From NCBI RefSeq assembly GCF_002834295.1, contig NZ_PISP01000004.1, positions 1 through 64,000 on the forward strand: a stretch of DNA of 64,000 nucleotides, given 5' to 3'. Origin of the DNA: Rhodohalobacter barkolensis (lineage in GTDB: Bacteria > Bacteroidota > Rhodothermia > Balneolales > Balneolaceae). This document shows, one piece after another, positions 9,301 to 17,965 of this stretch. The position numbers and the translations under genes were made by a program. Position 1 is the stretch's first letter. Each line of letters begins with the position of its first letter. Under the pieces are notes generated by a model that worked only from the letters and a program-made list of their open reading frames with translations, was not told the DNA's origin and did not search any database.

Positions 9301-10159
9301 AATCTTATCAAATCGCCTGACCAAACCACTTCAAATTATTCAGGGTGGTTTGAATAAAATTTCAAGAGGTGAAATGAATACCCGGGTAGCCGTAACCGGC
9401 AAAGATGAGATTGGCACGTTAGCTAAAGCATATAATGAAATGGCCGAACGGCTTGAAACAGCCCGAAAAGAGCTTGTCAAAGCCGAACGCGAAGCCGCCT
9501 GGAAAGAGATGGCCCAGCAGGTTGCTCATGAGATTAAAAATCCGCTCACTCCGATGAAACTTAATCTCCAGCACCTTCAGCAGAGATTGGAAGCTAATCC
9601 TGAAAATGTGATGGAGCTGAAGCCTGTCATCGAAAAAACAGCCCGGAATATTATAGAGCAGATTGAATCATTAAATAAAATTGCATCAGACTTTTCCAAG
9701 TTTGCCAAACCCGTACAGGATCCATTTGAACCGGTTGACCTGAAAAAACTATTAGCCTCCATTGTTGAACTCTACAGTCATGATGAATCTGTTAAAATCG
9801 AACATGAATTAAATGGTAGTGATTTAATCATTAGCGGAGTAGAAGGTGAACTTCGAAGGGTTTTCGTCAACTTGGTTAAAAATGGAATTGAAGCACACTC
9901 AAATGGTCATGCCAAAATTCAGATCAGTGCAAATAAAATGAATCGATTCATCAAAGTTCAGATTTCTGACAACGGGGAAGGCATTGACCTTGAAGACCGA
10001 GACCGAATATTTGTGCCCAACTTTTCTACGAAATCGAGCGGAACGGGACTCGGTTTAGCAATTACCAAAAAAATTGTTGAAGCCCATAAAGGGGACATCA
10101 CTTTTGATTCTGAGTCGGGCAAAGGCACAACATTCACCCTTACTTTTCCCGCATATTAA
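6305..10159 (+). CDS. Very large NtrY-like sensor histidine kinase
   Basis: Membrane sensor kinase of 1284 residues, about twice a typical kinase. The start is TTG at 6305. A first membrane segment (about 8-27) is followed by an extracytoplasmic domain to about 235, then a block of roughly seven membrane helices (about 240-500), a second extracytoplasmic domain (about 505-780), one helix, a third region, and a final helix near 980. The cytoplasmic part has HAMP (about 1002-1055), a HisKA H-box AHEIKNPLTPMKLNLQ (His1075) and HATPase_c with DNGEGI and GTGLGLAITKKIVEAH. The kinase core resembles NtrY. No response regulator is adjacent, so the partner is unknown. It may be co-transcribed with rsfS. 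Confidence 0.9.
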   Translation: MSSQKKYFLKFSLFSFVLLLAFLVLFEVTLWPGQTIQEDELTDQIQLSLDQAEQHFDNTYREFRNRSDELYSEISQLPLTEQNKPAIFNRLKSHTFWGSALHKENDKWVWDGFSLTPSPTLTNGTSDSLLVTLLKRNNVVYLFGQRAFSVNEGRYLLLTAEKIEQTTNLPFADKVSYHLSDSPELENNFPVTFNFFSPFPDHLPYINLATEMSDSVGTVYANPADYGNYRQNLTENLTEWRASILLLLALSLVMVFTAFCIHSNRLAIIRILILLPLLLWILFFEFNLLSDWIYPELLPKLWQADSYRILAEYIVHAFFLSLTLIPLSRYVLLTNIKSSEDSHLKTLLLASLFGAGSAVLILFLFDQTEKVLIETPLSLLDLELAPEISVFIFYISSAIFFTAISGIIISAGLYLYRFEVDKSVVIGTTSLFSFLLFYFLLDLLLDLQSLFTPIFIAGFVLFITLLFLIHFIHERTDHFLDMSGFRKVLLSVFLITATFYFLIWSSSSRILDRQLTESANNFANEEIANTQEILEILLSDLESSLIFLTSEDIAERRAILQAQFQRAIQNSIRPEWREHSFEIQLLTTDGNLISDYSTNLDSPGWRSLVNMTLMRTSYEGEQLRRVTNQPIIWSNRPTDLGEEFISFYRGWIPIYDEVSSNEIIAWIFAAAYLERPDFNRPMRAVLSADTEQNWKQSLYIAEFIDGKVNRTAMEGIYDNQPQYNRLPTREAEISNRDSVAFITNVTPQGQFREILIKQNDNTVIKASSPLPGFNQHLFSFFRYQIVLIFFGLFLFAIFSTVGFRIFRLFGQSRKFKHRLLDGLTLATILFLTVLIFATQHSVSLQNEKNVERELITKLNSLGESMRGEFQESRSRNSRLAEFASPLNVDAILYSQANVLDSTTPQIFQQYVIPRTMPFDVFDFLYNRERRHYTTTTEVANQQLLIGYRTLLDEDNQPAGAVAIPTFVESPVYREQLLEATSSLFVIYLAIFGVFIIGTVILSNRLTKPLQIIQGGLNKISRGEMNTRVAVTGKDEIGTLAKAYNEMAERLETARKELVKAEREAAWKEMAQQVAHEIKNPLTPMKLNLQHLQQRLEANPENVMELKPVIEKTARNIIEQIESLNKIASDFSKFAKPVQDPFEPVDLKKLLASIVELYSHDESVKIEHELNGSDLIISGVEGELRRVFVNLVKNGIEAHSNGHAKIQISANKMNRFIKVQISDNGEGIDLEDRDRIFVPNFSTKSSGTGLGLAITKKIVEAHKGDITFDSESGKGTTFTLTFPAY

Positions 10160-10232
10160 TATCGTTGACTTTCGGGCGATCAAAAAGTAACAACTCTCTC
10201 TAAATCTTCGTACCATTTGCCCTCTCAAATTA

Positions 10233-11606
10233 ATGGATACGAATCAACCAACATATCGAACAGACATACGCCAGGAGCTTTCGTCTTTGCTAAAAATTGG
10301 TGTGCCTGTCATCATCACACAGCTTCTTCAAATGAGCATGAGTTTTGTGGATACCGTGATGGCAGGACGACTCTCTCCGGAAGATCTTGCCGCTGTTGCC
10401 GTAGGGTCCAGTACCTTAATGCCATTTGTTGTTCTCTGTCTTGGCTGCATGATGGCGGTCACTCCCATCGTTGCACAAAATGTTGGCGGACGTAATTTTA
10501 AGCTGATCGGCAAAAATGCCAGGCAGGTTCTCTGGCTGAGCCTGATCCTGGCTATTCCCAGCTTTTTCCTTTTGCGAAATCTTGATTTTATTCTCGTATT
10601 AATTGGTATCACGGATGAAATTATCCCCATCGCATCCGGTTATCTGAAAGCGATCGCCTGGGGAATTTTTCCTGCTTATGCGTTTGGAGCTCTCAGGTAT
10701 TTTAATGAAGGGTTAAGTGTAACCCGTCCGGCCATGTTTATTGCCGTAATCGGACTGTTGGTTAACATTCCGGCAAACTATGTGCTGATGTTTGGAAAAT
10801 TCGGCTTCCCTCAGCTTGGAGCGATAGGAACCGGCTACGCTTCGGCCATTGTTTTTACAGTCATGTTCATCGCCATGTTGTGGTTTACTGTAGGGTTTGA
10901 AGCGTACAAACGGTTCGATATTTTCGGCAAGTTCCGCTGGCCTGAAAAGAAATATTTGAAAGAGCTCCTCAGCATTGGAGTCCCCATCGGTATCAGTTCA
11001 ACGATGGAGGTCACCATGTTTGCTGTGGTGAGCCTGTTGGTTGGAACCATCAGTACGGTAGCCGTTGCCGGACACCAGGTGGCGATCAATTTTGCCTCCA
11101 TGACCTTTATGATACCCTTCGGACTTTCCGTTGCTATCTCGGCAAGAGTCGGCCAGTCCATTGGACGAAAACGTCCCAATGAAGCGCGATTCAGAGGATA
11201 TGTTGGAGTGGGGCTGGCCAGTACTATTATGGCATTCACTGCCATGACTATGTTTCTGTTTCCGGAATATATTACCGGAATCTACACCGATGACAGAGCT
11301 GTAACAGATGTTGCCGTTCAGCTACTCTTTATGGCGGCCATTTTTCAGTTGTCGGATGGACTACAGGTAAGCGGTTTTGGAGCACTGCGCGGTTTAAAAG
11401 ATACCAAAGTGCCTATGTATGTCAATTTAATTGCATACTGGGTAATCGGTATTCCACTAGCATACTATCTCGGATTTATTGCAGAGTACGGCGCCCAAGG
11501 ACTGTGGGGAGGCTTGATTGCCGGACTAACCGTGGCTGGAATTTTGCACAACATCCGTTTCTACAGAAAGACAAAGGCGTTGGAAAACAGTGCAGTTAAA
11601 ATCTAA
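10233..11606 (+). CDS. MATE family efflux transporter
   Basis: A 457-residue inner-membrane protein with about 12 hydrophobic segments, which is the MATE length and topology. The N-terminal half shows IGVPVIITQLLQMSMSFVDTVMAG, the classic MATE start, and the second half repeats it as SIGVPIGISSTMEVTMFAVV. Family members export cationic drugs, dyes or metabolites in exchange for Na+ or H+. The substrate cannot be read here. The gene stands alone and converges with the downstream minus-strand gene, overlapping it by 11 bases at the 3' ends. Confidence 0.95.
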   Translation: MDTNQPTYRTDIRQELSSLLKIGVPVIITQLLQMSMSFVDTVMAGRLSPEDLAAVAVGSSTLMPFVVLCLGCMMAVTPIVAQNVGGRNFKLIGKNARQVLWLSLILAIPSFFLLRNLDFILVLIGITDEIIPIASGYLKAIAWGIFPAYAFGALRYFNEGLSVTRPAMFIAVIGLLVNIPANYVLMFGKFGFPQLGAIGTGYASAIVFTVMFIAMLWFTVGFEAYKRFDIFGKFRWPEKKYLKELLSIGVPIGISSTMEVTMFAVVSLLVGTISTVAVAGHQVAINFASMTFMIPFGLSVAISARVGQSIGRKRPNEARFRGYVGVGLASTIMAFTAMTMFLFPEYITGIYTDDRAVTDVAVQLLFMAAIFQLSDGLQVSGFGALRGLKDTKVPMYVNLIAYWVIGIPLAYYLGFIAEYGAQGLWGGLIAGLTVAGILHNIRFYRKTKALENSAVKI

Positions 11607-12255
11607 CCGGAGAGAATCCACCGGTAAGATTAAACTGTAAACCAAACATTACTGCCGGTCTTCCCAATACCCCCATTTCATCTAGCCCGGGGAACCAGTA
11701 ATACCTGCCACCTGCGTTGGTAAAAAGAGATACCCTCTCGGTAAAGTGATAGATCGCTCCAAATTCTGTTGTGGCAGTCACTCCCGGAAAAAATTGTGTG
11801 CTTACATTATCAAAAATACCACGTCCGGCCACACCAAAACCCGGTGATATTCTAAAATAGATCTCCAACTTTGTACTTCCGGATAAATTGGTGAACTCTG
11901 ATATCGAAAAATTTCGGCCAACGTTAAGGGCGCCAATCAGCAGATTATCATCTCGGAATTCGGAATTGCCAGCCTCATAATAGGCTGAAAGGGAAAAGCC
12001 GAGATCGGCACGCGCTCCCGGCTGTCTGTATATTGATTCAAAACCCAACATTCCCTTCCCTATAACCAAACCATTCAGTGAATGATAATTTCCACGATCA
12101 GTCATTTGATAAGCCTGTACACCTGCTGCCGGACTAAGGATGATTGATTCTTCTGATTTTTCATCATCTGCGTGGTCTGACTGACTCTGCGCTGTACCCG
12201 CAAACGGTAAGACGGAAATCAACAAAATAAAAAGTGTGAGGAATCGGATTTTCAT
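11596..12255 (-). CDS. Hypothetical outer-membrane beta-barrel-like protein
   Basis: No named family recognised. The ATG at 12255 gives MKIRFLTLFILLISVLPFAG, a signal peptide cleaved near GTAQS; GTG at 12270 and ATG at 12261 are alternative starts. After an acidic linker (HADDEKSEES), the 200-residue mature part shows alternating aromatic strands and ends in a phenylalanine-type beta signal (GGFSPVRF), as expected for a small outer-membrane barrel. It ends 11 bases inside the 3' end of the MATE gene on the other strand. Its role is unknown. Confidence 0.75.
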   Translation of the reverse strand: MKIRFLTLFILLISVLPFAGTAQSQSDHADDEKSEESIILSPAAGVQAYQMTDRGNYHSLNGLVIGKGMLGFESIYRQPGARADLGFSLSAYYEAGNSEFRDDNLLIGALNVGRNFSISEFTNLSGSTKLEIYFRISPGFGVAGRGIFDNVSTQFFPGVTATTEFGAIYHFTERVSLFTNAGGRYYWFPGLDEMGVLGRPAVMFGLQFNLTGGFSPVRF

Positions 12256-12404
12256 AATCATACACTCCACATTTTTTTCTACTGATTATAACAATTTAAA
12301 ATAGTGATTTTACAAATTTCAAACATCACATGGTGATGCGAGTGAACGAATTACACACGGCATCAGGTTGATAGTACTAACACGATTCCATAAAAACTCA
12401 CTGT

Positions 12405-13502
12405 ATGTCTGCTTACATCCAAACTATTCAAACCGCAGTACCACAATTTTCTTATCAGCAAAATGAACTGCGAGATAGGATGAAAGAGATTGTGCCTGGC
12501 AGTGAGCGGGATGAACGGATCATTCATCACATCTACAGTCGGTCAGGCATCAGCACACGTTACTCTGTTGTAGACGATTTCCGCAAAACGGCGAATCACC
12601 GGCTTTTTTTTAATGGTCAGGGAGCATCTCCCGGTACTGCCAGCCGAAATGACACTTACACTCGTGAAGGACGAAAACTGTTTATTGAAGTCGCTCATAA
12701 ACTTTTAGATCAATCAGAATTTGATGCAGACGACATTACACATCTGATCACCGTATCCTGCACCGGATTCTACGCGCCTGGACCGGATTATGACATCATT
12801 AAATCGTTAGGATTGTCCCCAAAAACAGAGAGATACCATCTTGGTTTTATGGGCTGTTATGCCGCAATTCCTGCTCTTAAAATGGCTGATCAGTTCTGTC
12901 AGGCAAATCCTGAGGCTAACGTAATGGTTGTTTCTGTAGAACTCTGTACACTACATTTTCAAGCCAATCCCAAAATGGATGATCTGCTATCGGCCTCCGT
13001 ATTTGCAGACGGAGGGGCCGGAGCGATTGTAAGTAGCCGTAAACCTGAAAATACTGCATATCAAGTCGACGGTTTTGCTTCTGCAGTCACTGAAAAGGGC
13101 AAAGAGGATATGGCGTGGTCTATTGGCGACACAGGATTTAATATGGTTCTTTCAAGCTACATTCCGGACCTTTTGGAGGAAGGACTGCATCCCTTTTTAG
13201 ACCCGGTTCTTGAGCAATACGAATTAACTCTAAGTGATATCGACTTGTGGGGAGTTCATCCGGGCGGGCGAGCCATTTTGGACAAAGTTGAAAAAACTTT
13301 TTCACTGCCGTCTGACTCACTTGCAGCATCCAGAAACGTGCTGTCTAATTATGGAAATATGAGCAGTGCTACGGTTCTCTATGTACTAAAAGAGCTTCTG
13401 GATCAGAACTTGGAAGCTAAAAACCAACGGACATTGGCAATGGCCTTTGGTCCGGGCTTAACGCTTGAGTCCGCACTCCTTACAAAAGTTACCAGCCACT
13501 GA
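12405..13502 (+). CDS. Type III polyketide synthase (chalcone synthase-like)
   Basis: Homodimeric ketosynthase that extends an acyl-CoA starter with malonyl-CoA and cyclises the product. 365 residues. The catalytic triad is in place: Cys119 in VSCTGFYAPGPDYD, His285 in LWGVHPGGRAI and Asn318 in SNYGNMSSATV. A second family segment is HLGFMGCYAAIPALK. The stop TGA at 13500-13502 overlaps the ATG of the methyltransferase, and that gene overlaps the FAD monooxygenase by 4 bases, so the three are translationally coupled. Synthase-methyltransferase-monooxygenase is the layout of srsABC in Streptomyces griseus, which makes methylated phenolic lipids. That product class is inferred. The starter unit cannot be read from sequence. 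Confidence 0.95.
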   Translation: MSAYIQTIQTAVPQFSYQQNELRDRMKEIVPGSERDERIIHHIYSRSGISTRYSVVDDFRKTANHRLFFNGQGASPGTASRNDTYTREGRKLFIEVAHKLLDQSEFDADDITHLITVSCTGFYAPGPDYDIIKSLGLSPKTERYHLGFMGCYAAIPALKMADQFCQANPEANVMVVSVELCTLHFQANPKMDDLLSASVFADGGAGAIVSSRKPENTAYQVDGFASAVTEKGKEDMAWSIGDTGFNMVLSSYIPDLLEEGLHPFLDPVLEQYELTLSDIDLWGVHPGGRAILDKVEKTFSLPSDSLAASRNVLSNYGNMSSATVLYVLKELLDQNLEAKNQRTLAMAFGPGLTLESALLTKVTSH

Positions 13503-14206
13503 TGCCAATTTTTCTAAAGCATCGAAATGAACAATTAACCGAGTGGATGGATCACCCGGACTGCGATAAGCAACTGCTTTTCAATACCTATCGCCAATTT
13601 GGCCCCTTGAACCGATTACTGTCCGGTTGGAAAGATATTTTTTACTCCTTCCTGAAACCGGTAATTCAGGATATTGACGGCACGACAACAGTCCTTGATA
13701 TCGGGTGTGGCGGAGGTGATGTAATCTGGTTTCTAAATCAACTCTGCAAAGAAGAGAATCTTGATGTTCAATTTACAGGTATCGATCCGGACTCCAGAGC
13801 GCATGAATATTCAAAAAAGATGGACTGGGATGATAATATTCAGCTATTGTCAGCTCGAACAGATACGCTGATTCAGAATGGAGAATCTTATGATATCGTT
13901 ATCTCAAACCATTTGATGCATCATTTGAGTATTGATGAGCTAGTCAACATTAGCCGAGACGCAGAAAAATTAAGCCACCGTCTCGTGATATTTAACGACA
14001 TTGAACGAAGTGATATAGGCTATGGACTGTTCTCAATCTCAGCCCCCTTGATATTCCGTAACAGTTTTATCAGCCGGGATGGAAAACTATCTATTCGCCG
14101 AAGTTTCAGAAAAAGCGAACTGCAGTCAATTTTACCCGAGCCCTGGAAAGTGGAAAGAAAGTTCCCATTTCGTTTACTGGCAATGGTTCAAACAAGTACT
14201 GAATGA
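13502..14206 (+). CDS. SAM-dependent methyltransferase of the polyketide operon
   Basis: Class I methyltransferase of 234 residues. Motif I is VLDIGCGGGDVIWFL (about residues 61-75), the acidic end of strand 2 is FTGIDPDS, and motif IV is YDIVISNHLMHHL. It starts inside the stop codon of the type III polyketide synthase and ends over the start of the FAD monooxygenase. By analogy with SrsB it probably methylates the resorcinolic or pyrone ring made by the synthase. Whether it is a C- or O-methyltransferase cannot be told. Not enough divergence is visible to suggest a UbiE/menaquinone role. Confidence 0.9.
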   Translation: MPIFLKHRNEQLTEWMDHPDCDKQLLFNTYRQFGPLNRLLSGWKDIFYSFLKPVIQDIDGTTTVLDIGCGGGDVIWFLNQLCKEENLDVQFTGIDPDSRAHEYSKKMDWDDNIQLLSARTDTLIQNGESYDIVISNHLMHHLSIDELVNISRDAEKLSHRLVIFNDIERSDIGYGLFSISAPLIFRNSFISRDGKLSIRRSFRKSELQSILPEPWKVERKFPFRLLAMVQTSTE

Positions 14207-15363
14207 GTAATTCTGAATTAGATATTGTAATTGTCGGTGGCGGACCGGTAGGTCTTTATCTTGCCGGTAGACTGCTACAAAGTGGTTTTCATTGTAAAGT
14301 ATTGGAAAAGAGATCCACCATTGATCACCATTCTAAATCTCTCGGCATCCACCCTGTTTCTCTCGATATTTTTGATAAAGCAGGAATCTCAAAATCTTTT
14401 CTTGAGCATGGGCTGAAAATTAAATCAGGTGTTGCTTTCTGGAACCGGGAGGAAATTGGAGAGGTCTCATTTGAATATTGTCCTCCGCCTCACAATTACA
14501 TCTTAGCCATTCCGCAGTGGAAGACGGAAGAAATATTGGAGGAATGGATCAGGAGTCTCAATGAAGAGTGCCTCATCCGAGGTGCCGATGTTAAACAGGT
14601 CAATCAAGACCGGTATAGGGTTGAAGTTGATTACCTTAAGAATGGCGAAACCAACAAAATAACAGCTTCTTACGTGATCGGCTGTGACGGTATTCAAAGC
14701 CACACCCGGAAAAGTGCTCAAATTCCTTTTGAGGGCAGTTCCTATCCGGATACATACATCATGGGCGATTTTGACGATAATACCGATTTTGGCGAAAAAG
14801 CTGCCGTCTATCTCCACAAAGGCGGACTGGTTGAATCTTTTCCTCTTCCAAACGGACATCGTCGCTGGGTTGTGAAAACCGATCGGTACATTGAAACGTC
14901 GAATCCGGATCTGATCACTGAGCTTGTTTTTAAACGAACCGGTTTTCACTTATCCGAAACAGATCATTATATGTTGAGCAGCTTTGGCGTACAGCATCTT
15001 TTAGCCAAATCCTTTCATAAAAACAGGATACTTCTTGCCGGCGACGCTGCGCATGTTGTCAGCCCAATTGGCGGGCAAGGAATGAACCTGGGCTGGCTCG
15101 ATGCAGAGGAGTGTCTGAACACACTCATGAAAATAAAGAAGCAACCTGTAAAAAAAGAGTTTTTCTTAAATCAATATTCTGATACTCAGCGTAAAATTGC
15201 TAAACAGGTTGCCAAGCGAGCCGAAATGAATATGCATCTTGGCCGTGCGGAAACAAAAAACCTGTCTTACAAAACCGGGATGAATTTGATAATCAACTCT
15301 CCTTTTAATCGGCTATTGGCCAATTTATTCACAATGAGGGGTTTAGGGAGATGGCCAATCTGA
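14203..15363 (+). CDS. FAD-dependent aromatic monooxygenase of the polyketide operon
   Basis: Flavoprotein hydroxylase of the UbiH/p-hydroxybenzoate hydroxylase group, 386 residues. The N-terminal Rossmann motif is VIVGGGPVGLYLAGRLLQSG (about residues 7-26). The mid-protein DG motif is VIGCDGIQSHTRK, and the FAD-ribityl motif is ILLAGDAAHVVSPIGGQGMN (about 276-295). It overlaps the methyltransferase by 4 bases (ATGA). As third gene after a type III polyketide synthase it probably hydroxylates the aromatic lipid towards a hydroquinone or quinone, as SrsC does. That step is inferred. It converges with the next gene with a 4-base gap. Confidence 0.93.
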   Translation: MSNSELDIVIVGGGPVGLYLAGRLLQSGFHCKVLEKRSTIDHHSKSLGIHPVSLDIFDKAGISKSFLEHGLKIKSGVAFWNREEIGEVSFEYCPPPHNYILAIPQWKTEEILEEWIRSLNEECLIRGADVKQVNQDRYRVEVDYLKNGETNKITASYVIGCDGIQSHTRKSAQIPFEGSSYPDTYIMGDFDDNTDFGEKAAVYLHKGGLVESFPLPNGHRRWVVKTDRYIETSNPDLITELVFKRTGFHLSETDHYMLSSFGVQHLLAKSFHKNRILLAGDAAHVVSPIGGQGMNLGWLDAEECLNTLMKIKKQPVKKEFFLNQYSDTQRKIAKQVAKRAEMNMHLGRAETKNLSYKTGMNLIINSPFNRLLANLFTMRGLGRWPI

Positions 15364-15367
15364 TTTA

Positions 15368-16540
15368 TTAAACGGGAAACGTGATTCTAAATCTTGTTCC
15401 CTCAGTACTTTCGGTATTGACTGTTGCCTTCAATTTTTTCAATAGTTCTTCAACAATCCACATTCCAATCGACTCTCTCTTTTCAAACTGGAAATCTTCC
15501 GGTAATCCGACACCATTATCAGACACTTCGAGGAGTGCTTCACCATTCAGTTTCTTTAAGGTTATCTCAATTTGCCCCTCTCCATCATCTTCAATAAAGG
15601 CATGTTTGTAGATATTGATTAGAAGCTCATTCAGAATCAGACCGCAAAGGAGTGCCTGATCTTGCCTTACTTCAATTTTTTCGCTCTTCAGTTCGAGTTT
15701 AACATTGTATAGAATAGAACTCATCGTCTCTTCTATCGTCTGCGATAGCTGCTTCAGATATTTTCCAAGTTCGACTCTGTTGCTCAGATTTTTCTCACTA
15801 AGCATTTCGTGAAGCTTTGCCATCGAACGAATTCTGTGGCCAACATCATCCAAAACATCTTTTGCCTTGCTCTTTTCAAGATCCAACGACTCGTTCTCAA
15901 CAATTGAAAGAATTACCTGTAGGTTATTTTTGATTCGATGATGAATCTCGGCGATCAAGGTGTCCTTCTGTTTCAATCGTTCATGGAGTCTGTCGATGAG
16001 CCGGGTCCGTTCAATTGCACACGTAACATGAGAGGCCAATGCCTGCATCACAGGGATATCCCGGGATGTAAATTCATGATTATCCCGGCGGTTCAGTGCC
16101 TGCATCACCCCAATCACTTTGTTCTCACGGTTTATTAAAGGCACGCAGATAATATTCCGTGTTTTAAAACCTTCGGCCAGTTCACCGTAAAAATGTTCGG
16201 ATTCGGCGGGGTTATTCGTCAGATAAGGCCTTTTTTGCGATACAACCCATCCCGCAATCCCCTGATCTTTTGGAATGCGTTTTCCTGCAATATCATATTT
16301 TACCGGACCGGTTGGCATACTTACGTGCAACTCTCCGGTTTCCTTATCTTCCAGAATAAGGGTGCTTGCCTCTGAATTCATGACAAGCCGAATAGCCTCC
16401 ATACTTTCAATCAAGACCGATTTAAACTCTTTGGTTTGATTGATCCCTTCTATCGTATCAAGTAACAGACGCAGGTTTTTATCCGGCAGTTCCTGCAAAC
16501 CGTCATCCGGATTGATATTGCTTAGTTCTGAAGATTCCAT
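15368..16540 (-). CDS. Soluble GAF-HisKA_2 sensor histidine kinase (first of a pair)
   Basis: Cytoplasmic kinase of 390 residues without membrane segments. The GAF domain spans about residues 25-180, with IAGKRIPKDQGIAGWVV and ICVPLINRENKVIGVMQALN. A HisKA_2 dimerisation domain follows with the phosphoacceptor motif EIHHRIKNNLQVI (near 200), then HATPase_c with GLILNELLINIYKHAF and DNGVGLPEDF. It is a close paralogue of the kinase at 16664-17839, which lies upstream in the same orientation. No response regulator is nearby. The GAF ligand is unknown. The start ATG at 16540 is well placed. Confidence 0.93.
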   Translation of the reverse strand: MESSELSNINPDDGLQELPDKNLRLLLDTIEGINQTKEFKSVLIESMEAIRLVMNSEASTLILEDKETGELHVSMPTGPVKYDIAGKRIPKDQGIAGWVVSQKRPYLTNNPAESEHFYGELAEGFKTRNIICVPLINRENKVIGVMQALNRRDNHEFTSRDIPVMQALASHVTCAIERTRLIDRLHERLKQKDTLIAEIHHRIKNNLQVILSIVENESLDLEKSKAKDVLDDVGHRIRSMAKLHEMLSEKNLSNRVELGKYLKQLSQTIEETMSSILYNVKLELKSEKIEVRQDQALLCGLILNELLINIYKHAFIEDDGEGQIEITLKKLNGEALLEVSDNGVGLPEDFQFEKRESIGMWIVEELLKKLKATVNTESTEGTRFRITFPV

Positions 16541-16598
16541 AGTAACCTGAATTAATTTATCTCTTTAATGTATAATTAATTTTCAGGATAAAGGCTAA

Positions 16599-16617
16599 CC
16601 CTTAATAATATTAAGGG
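16599..16617. promoter_or_regulatory. Perfect inverted repeat between the two GAF kinases
   Basis: CCCTTAAT and ATTAAGGG flank a 3-base centre, giving an exact 8-bp inverted repeat 59 bases upstream of the kinase start at 16540. There is no following U-tract, so a terminator is unlikely. It could be an operator or simply a hairpin. Confidence 0.3.
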
Positions 16618-16663
16618 GAAGGATTATAATACTCAGTAATAAACCGTGTTGTAAAAATCTCTT

Positions 16664-17839
16664 CTATGATTTAAATGTAATGGTAAATCTAGCTCCCGGG
16701 TCATTTAAAATGGTCATCTCAGCGTTCAACTTTTGAAGCAGTTCGTGTACAATCCACATACCGATGTTTTGCTTCGACTCTAGGGTGAAGTTGTCGGGCA
16801 GTCCTATACCATTATCGGCTACACTTAAAATAGCCAGCCCCTCATCATTCGCTACATTGACTTCTATTTTATTCACATTCTTTGTCCCCTCGATGTAGGC
16901 ATGTTTGTATACATTTATGAGAAGCTCGTTTAGAATCAGCCCGCAAAGAAGTGCTTTTGTTTGAGAGATCTTAAACTGACTGCCTGATACATCTACATCA
17001 ATATCCAGCTGGTGGAAACTCATGGAATCTTCAATTTTATCAACCAGGTTTTTGATGTAAGAGTGCAGATCGATATTCTCATTTACTTTTTTCTCTACCA
17101 GCATGTCGTGCAACTTAGACATCGACTTCATTCTGACCTCAACCTTTTTAAACAGGTCTTTAGCCTTCTGATCGGAAATTTCTTTGGTGTCTTTTTGTAT
17201 CTGGTCTGAAAGTGCTTGCAGGTTATTTTTTACCCGGTGATGTATCTCTGCAATCATTACATCTTTTTGATGAATGGTTTCCCGCATCGCATCAATTTTT
17301 CTGGTTCTCTCAATTGCTATGGTGATATGAGTAGCCAGTGCCTCAAAAACCGGCACATCCTCTTCATGATACTCTTCATTATTCCTTCGGTTTAAGGCCT
17401 GAATAACCCCCACAACCTCATCATTACGGTTGATCAGCGGAACGCATATCAAATTTGTAGTTGTAAAATTCTCAACCAAATCACCATAGAAATAGTCCGA
17501 CTTGGTCACATCATTGGTGAAATAAGGTTTTTTATTTTCCAACACCCAACCGGCAATTCCCTTCTCTTTTGGGATACTTTTTCCGGCTACCTCATTTTTG
17601 GCCGGCCCGGTTGGAACACTTATGAAGAGCTCACCCTTTTCATCATCTACAAGCAGCAGTGAACTGGCTTCAGAGTTCATCACCAATCTGGTTGCCTCCA
17701 TACTTTCGAACAACACAGTTTTAAACTCATTTGTATTGTTGATCCCCTCCAGGGTTTCAAGTATAAGTGAGAGATTCTCTTTCTCTAAGTTGTCGTGAAC
17801 ATTCTCACTTTTATCATCTTTATTTTTACCCTTACTCAT
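16664..17839 (-). CDS. Soluble GAF-HisKA_2 sensor histidine kinase (second of a pair)
   Basis: 391 residues from the ATG at 17839 (MSKGKNKDDKSEN). A GTG at 17902 would add 21 residues not shared with the paralogue, so I prefer the ATG. The domain order equals that of its neighbour: GAF (about 30-180; IPKEKGIAGWVLEN, LICVPLINRNDEVVGVIQAL), HisKA_2 (EIHHRVKNNLQAL) and HATPase_c (LLCGLILNELLINVYKHAY, DNGIGLPDNF, NIGMWIVHELL). The two proteins match along their full length, so this is a tandem duplication that has diverged. The gap between them is 123 bases. The partner regulator is not in this window. Confidence 0.93.
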   Translation of the reverse strand: MSKGKNKDDKSENVHDNLEKENLSLILETLEGINNTNEFKTVLFESMEATRLVMNSEASSLLLVDDEKGELFISVPTGPAKNEVAGKSIPKEKGIAGWVLENKKPYFTNDVTKSDYFYGDLVENFTTTNLICVPLINRNDEVVGVIQALNRRNNEEYHEEDVPVFEALATHITIAIERTRKIDAMRETIHQKDVMIAEIHHRVKNNLQALSDQIQKDTKEISDQKAKDLFKKVEVRMKSMSKLHDMLVEKKVNENIDLHSYIKNLVDKIEDSMSFHQLDIDVDVSGSQFKISQTKALLCGLILNELLINVYKHAYIEGTKNVNKIEVNVANDEGLAILSVADNGIGLPDNFTLESKQNIGMWIVHELLQKLNAEMTILNDPGARFTITFKS

Positions 17840-17965
17840 ATTTATTTCAACTATATGTTCCAATTGAGATACATCAAGCACAATTAACAAATTAATAAGC
17901 ACTTTTACATCAAAAAAACAAAACCAACTTAGTTAATACTCCATTCTAAGTCCAAAAAAACGGGA

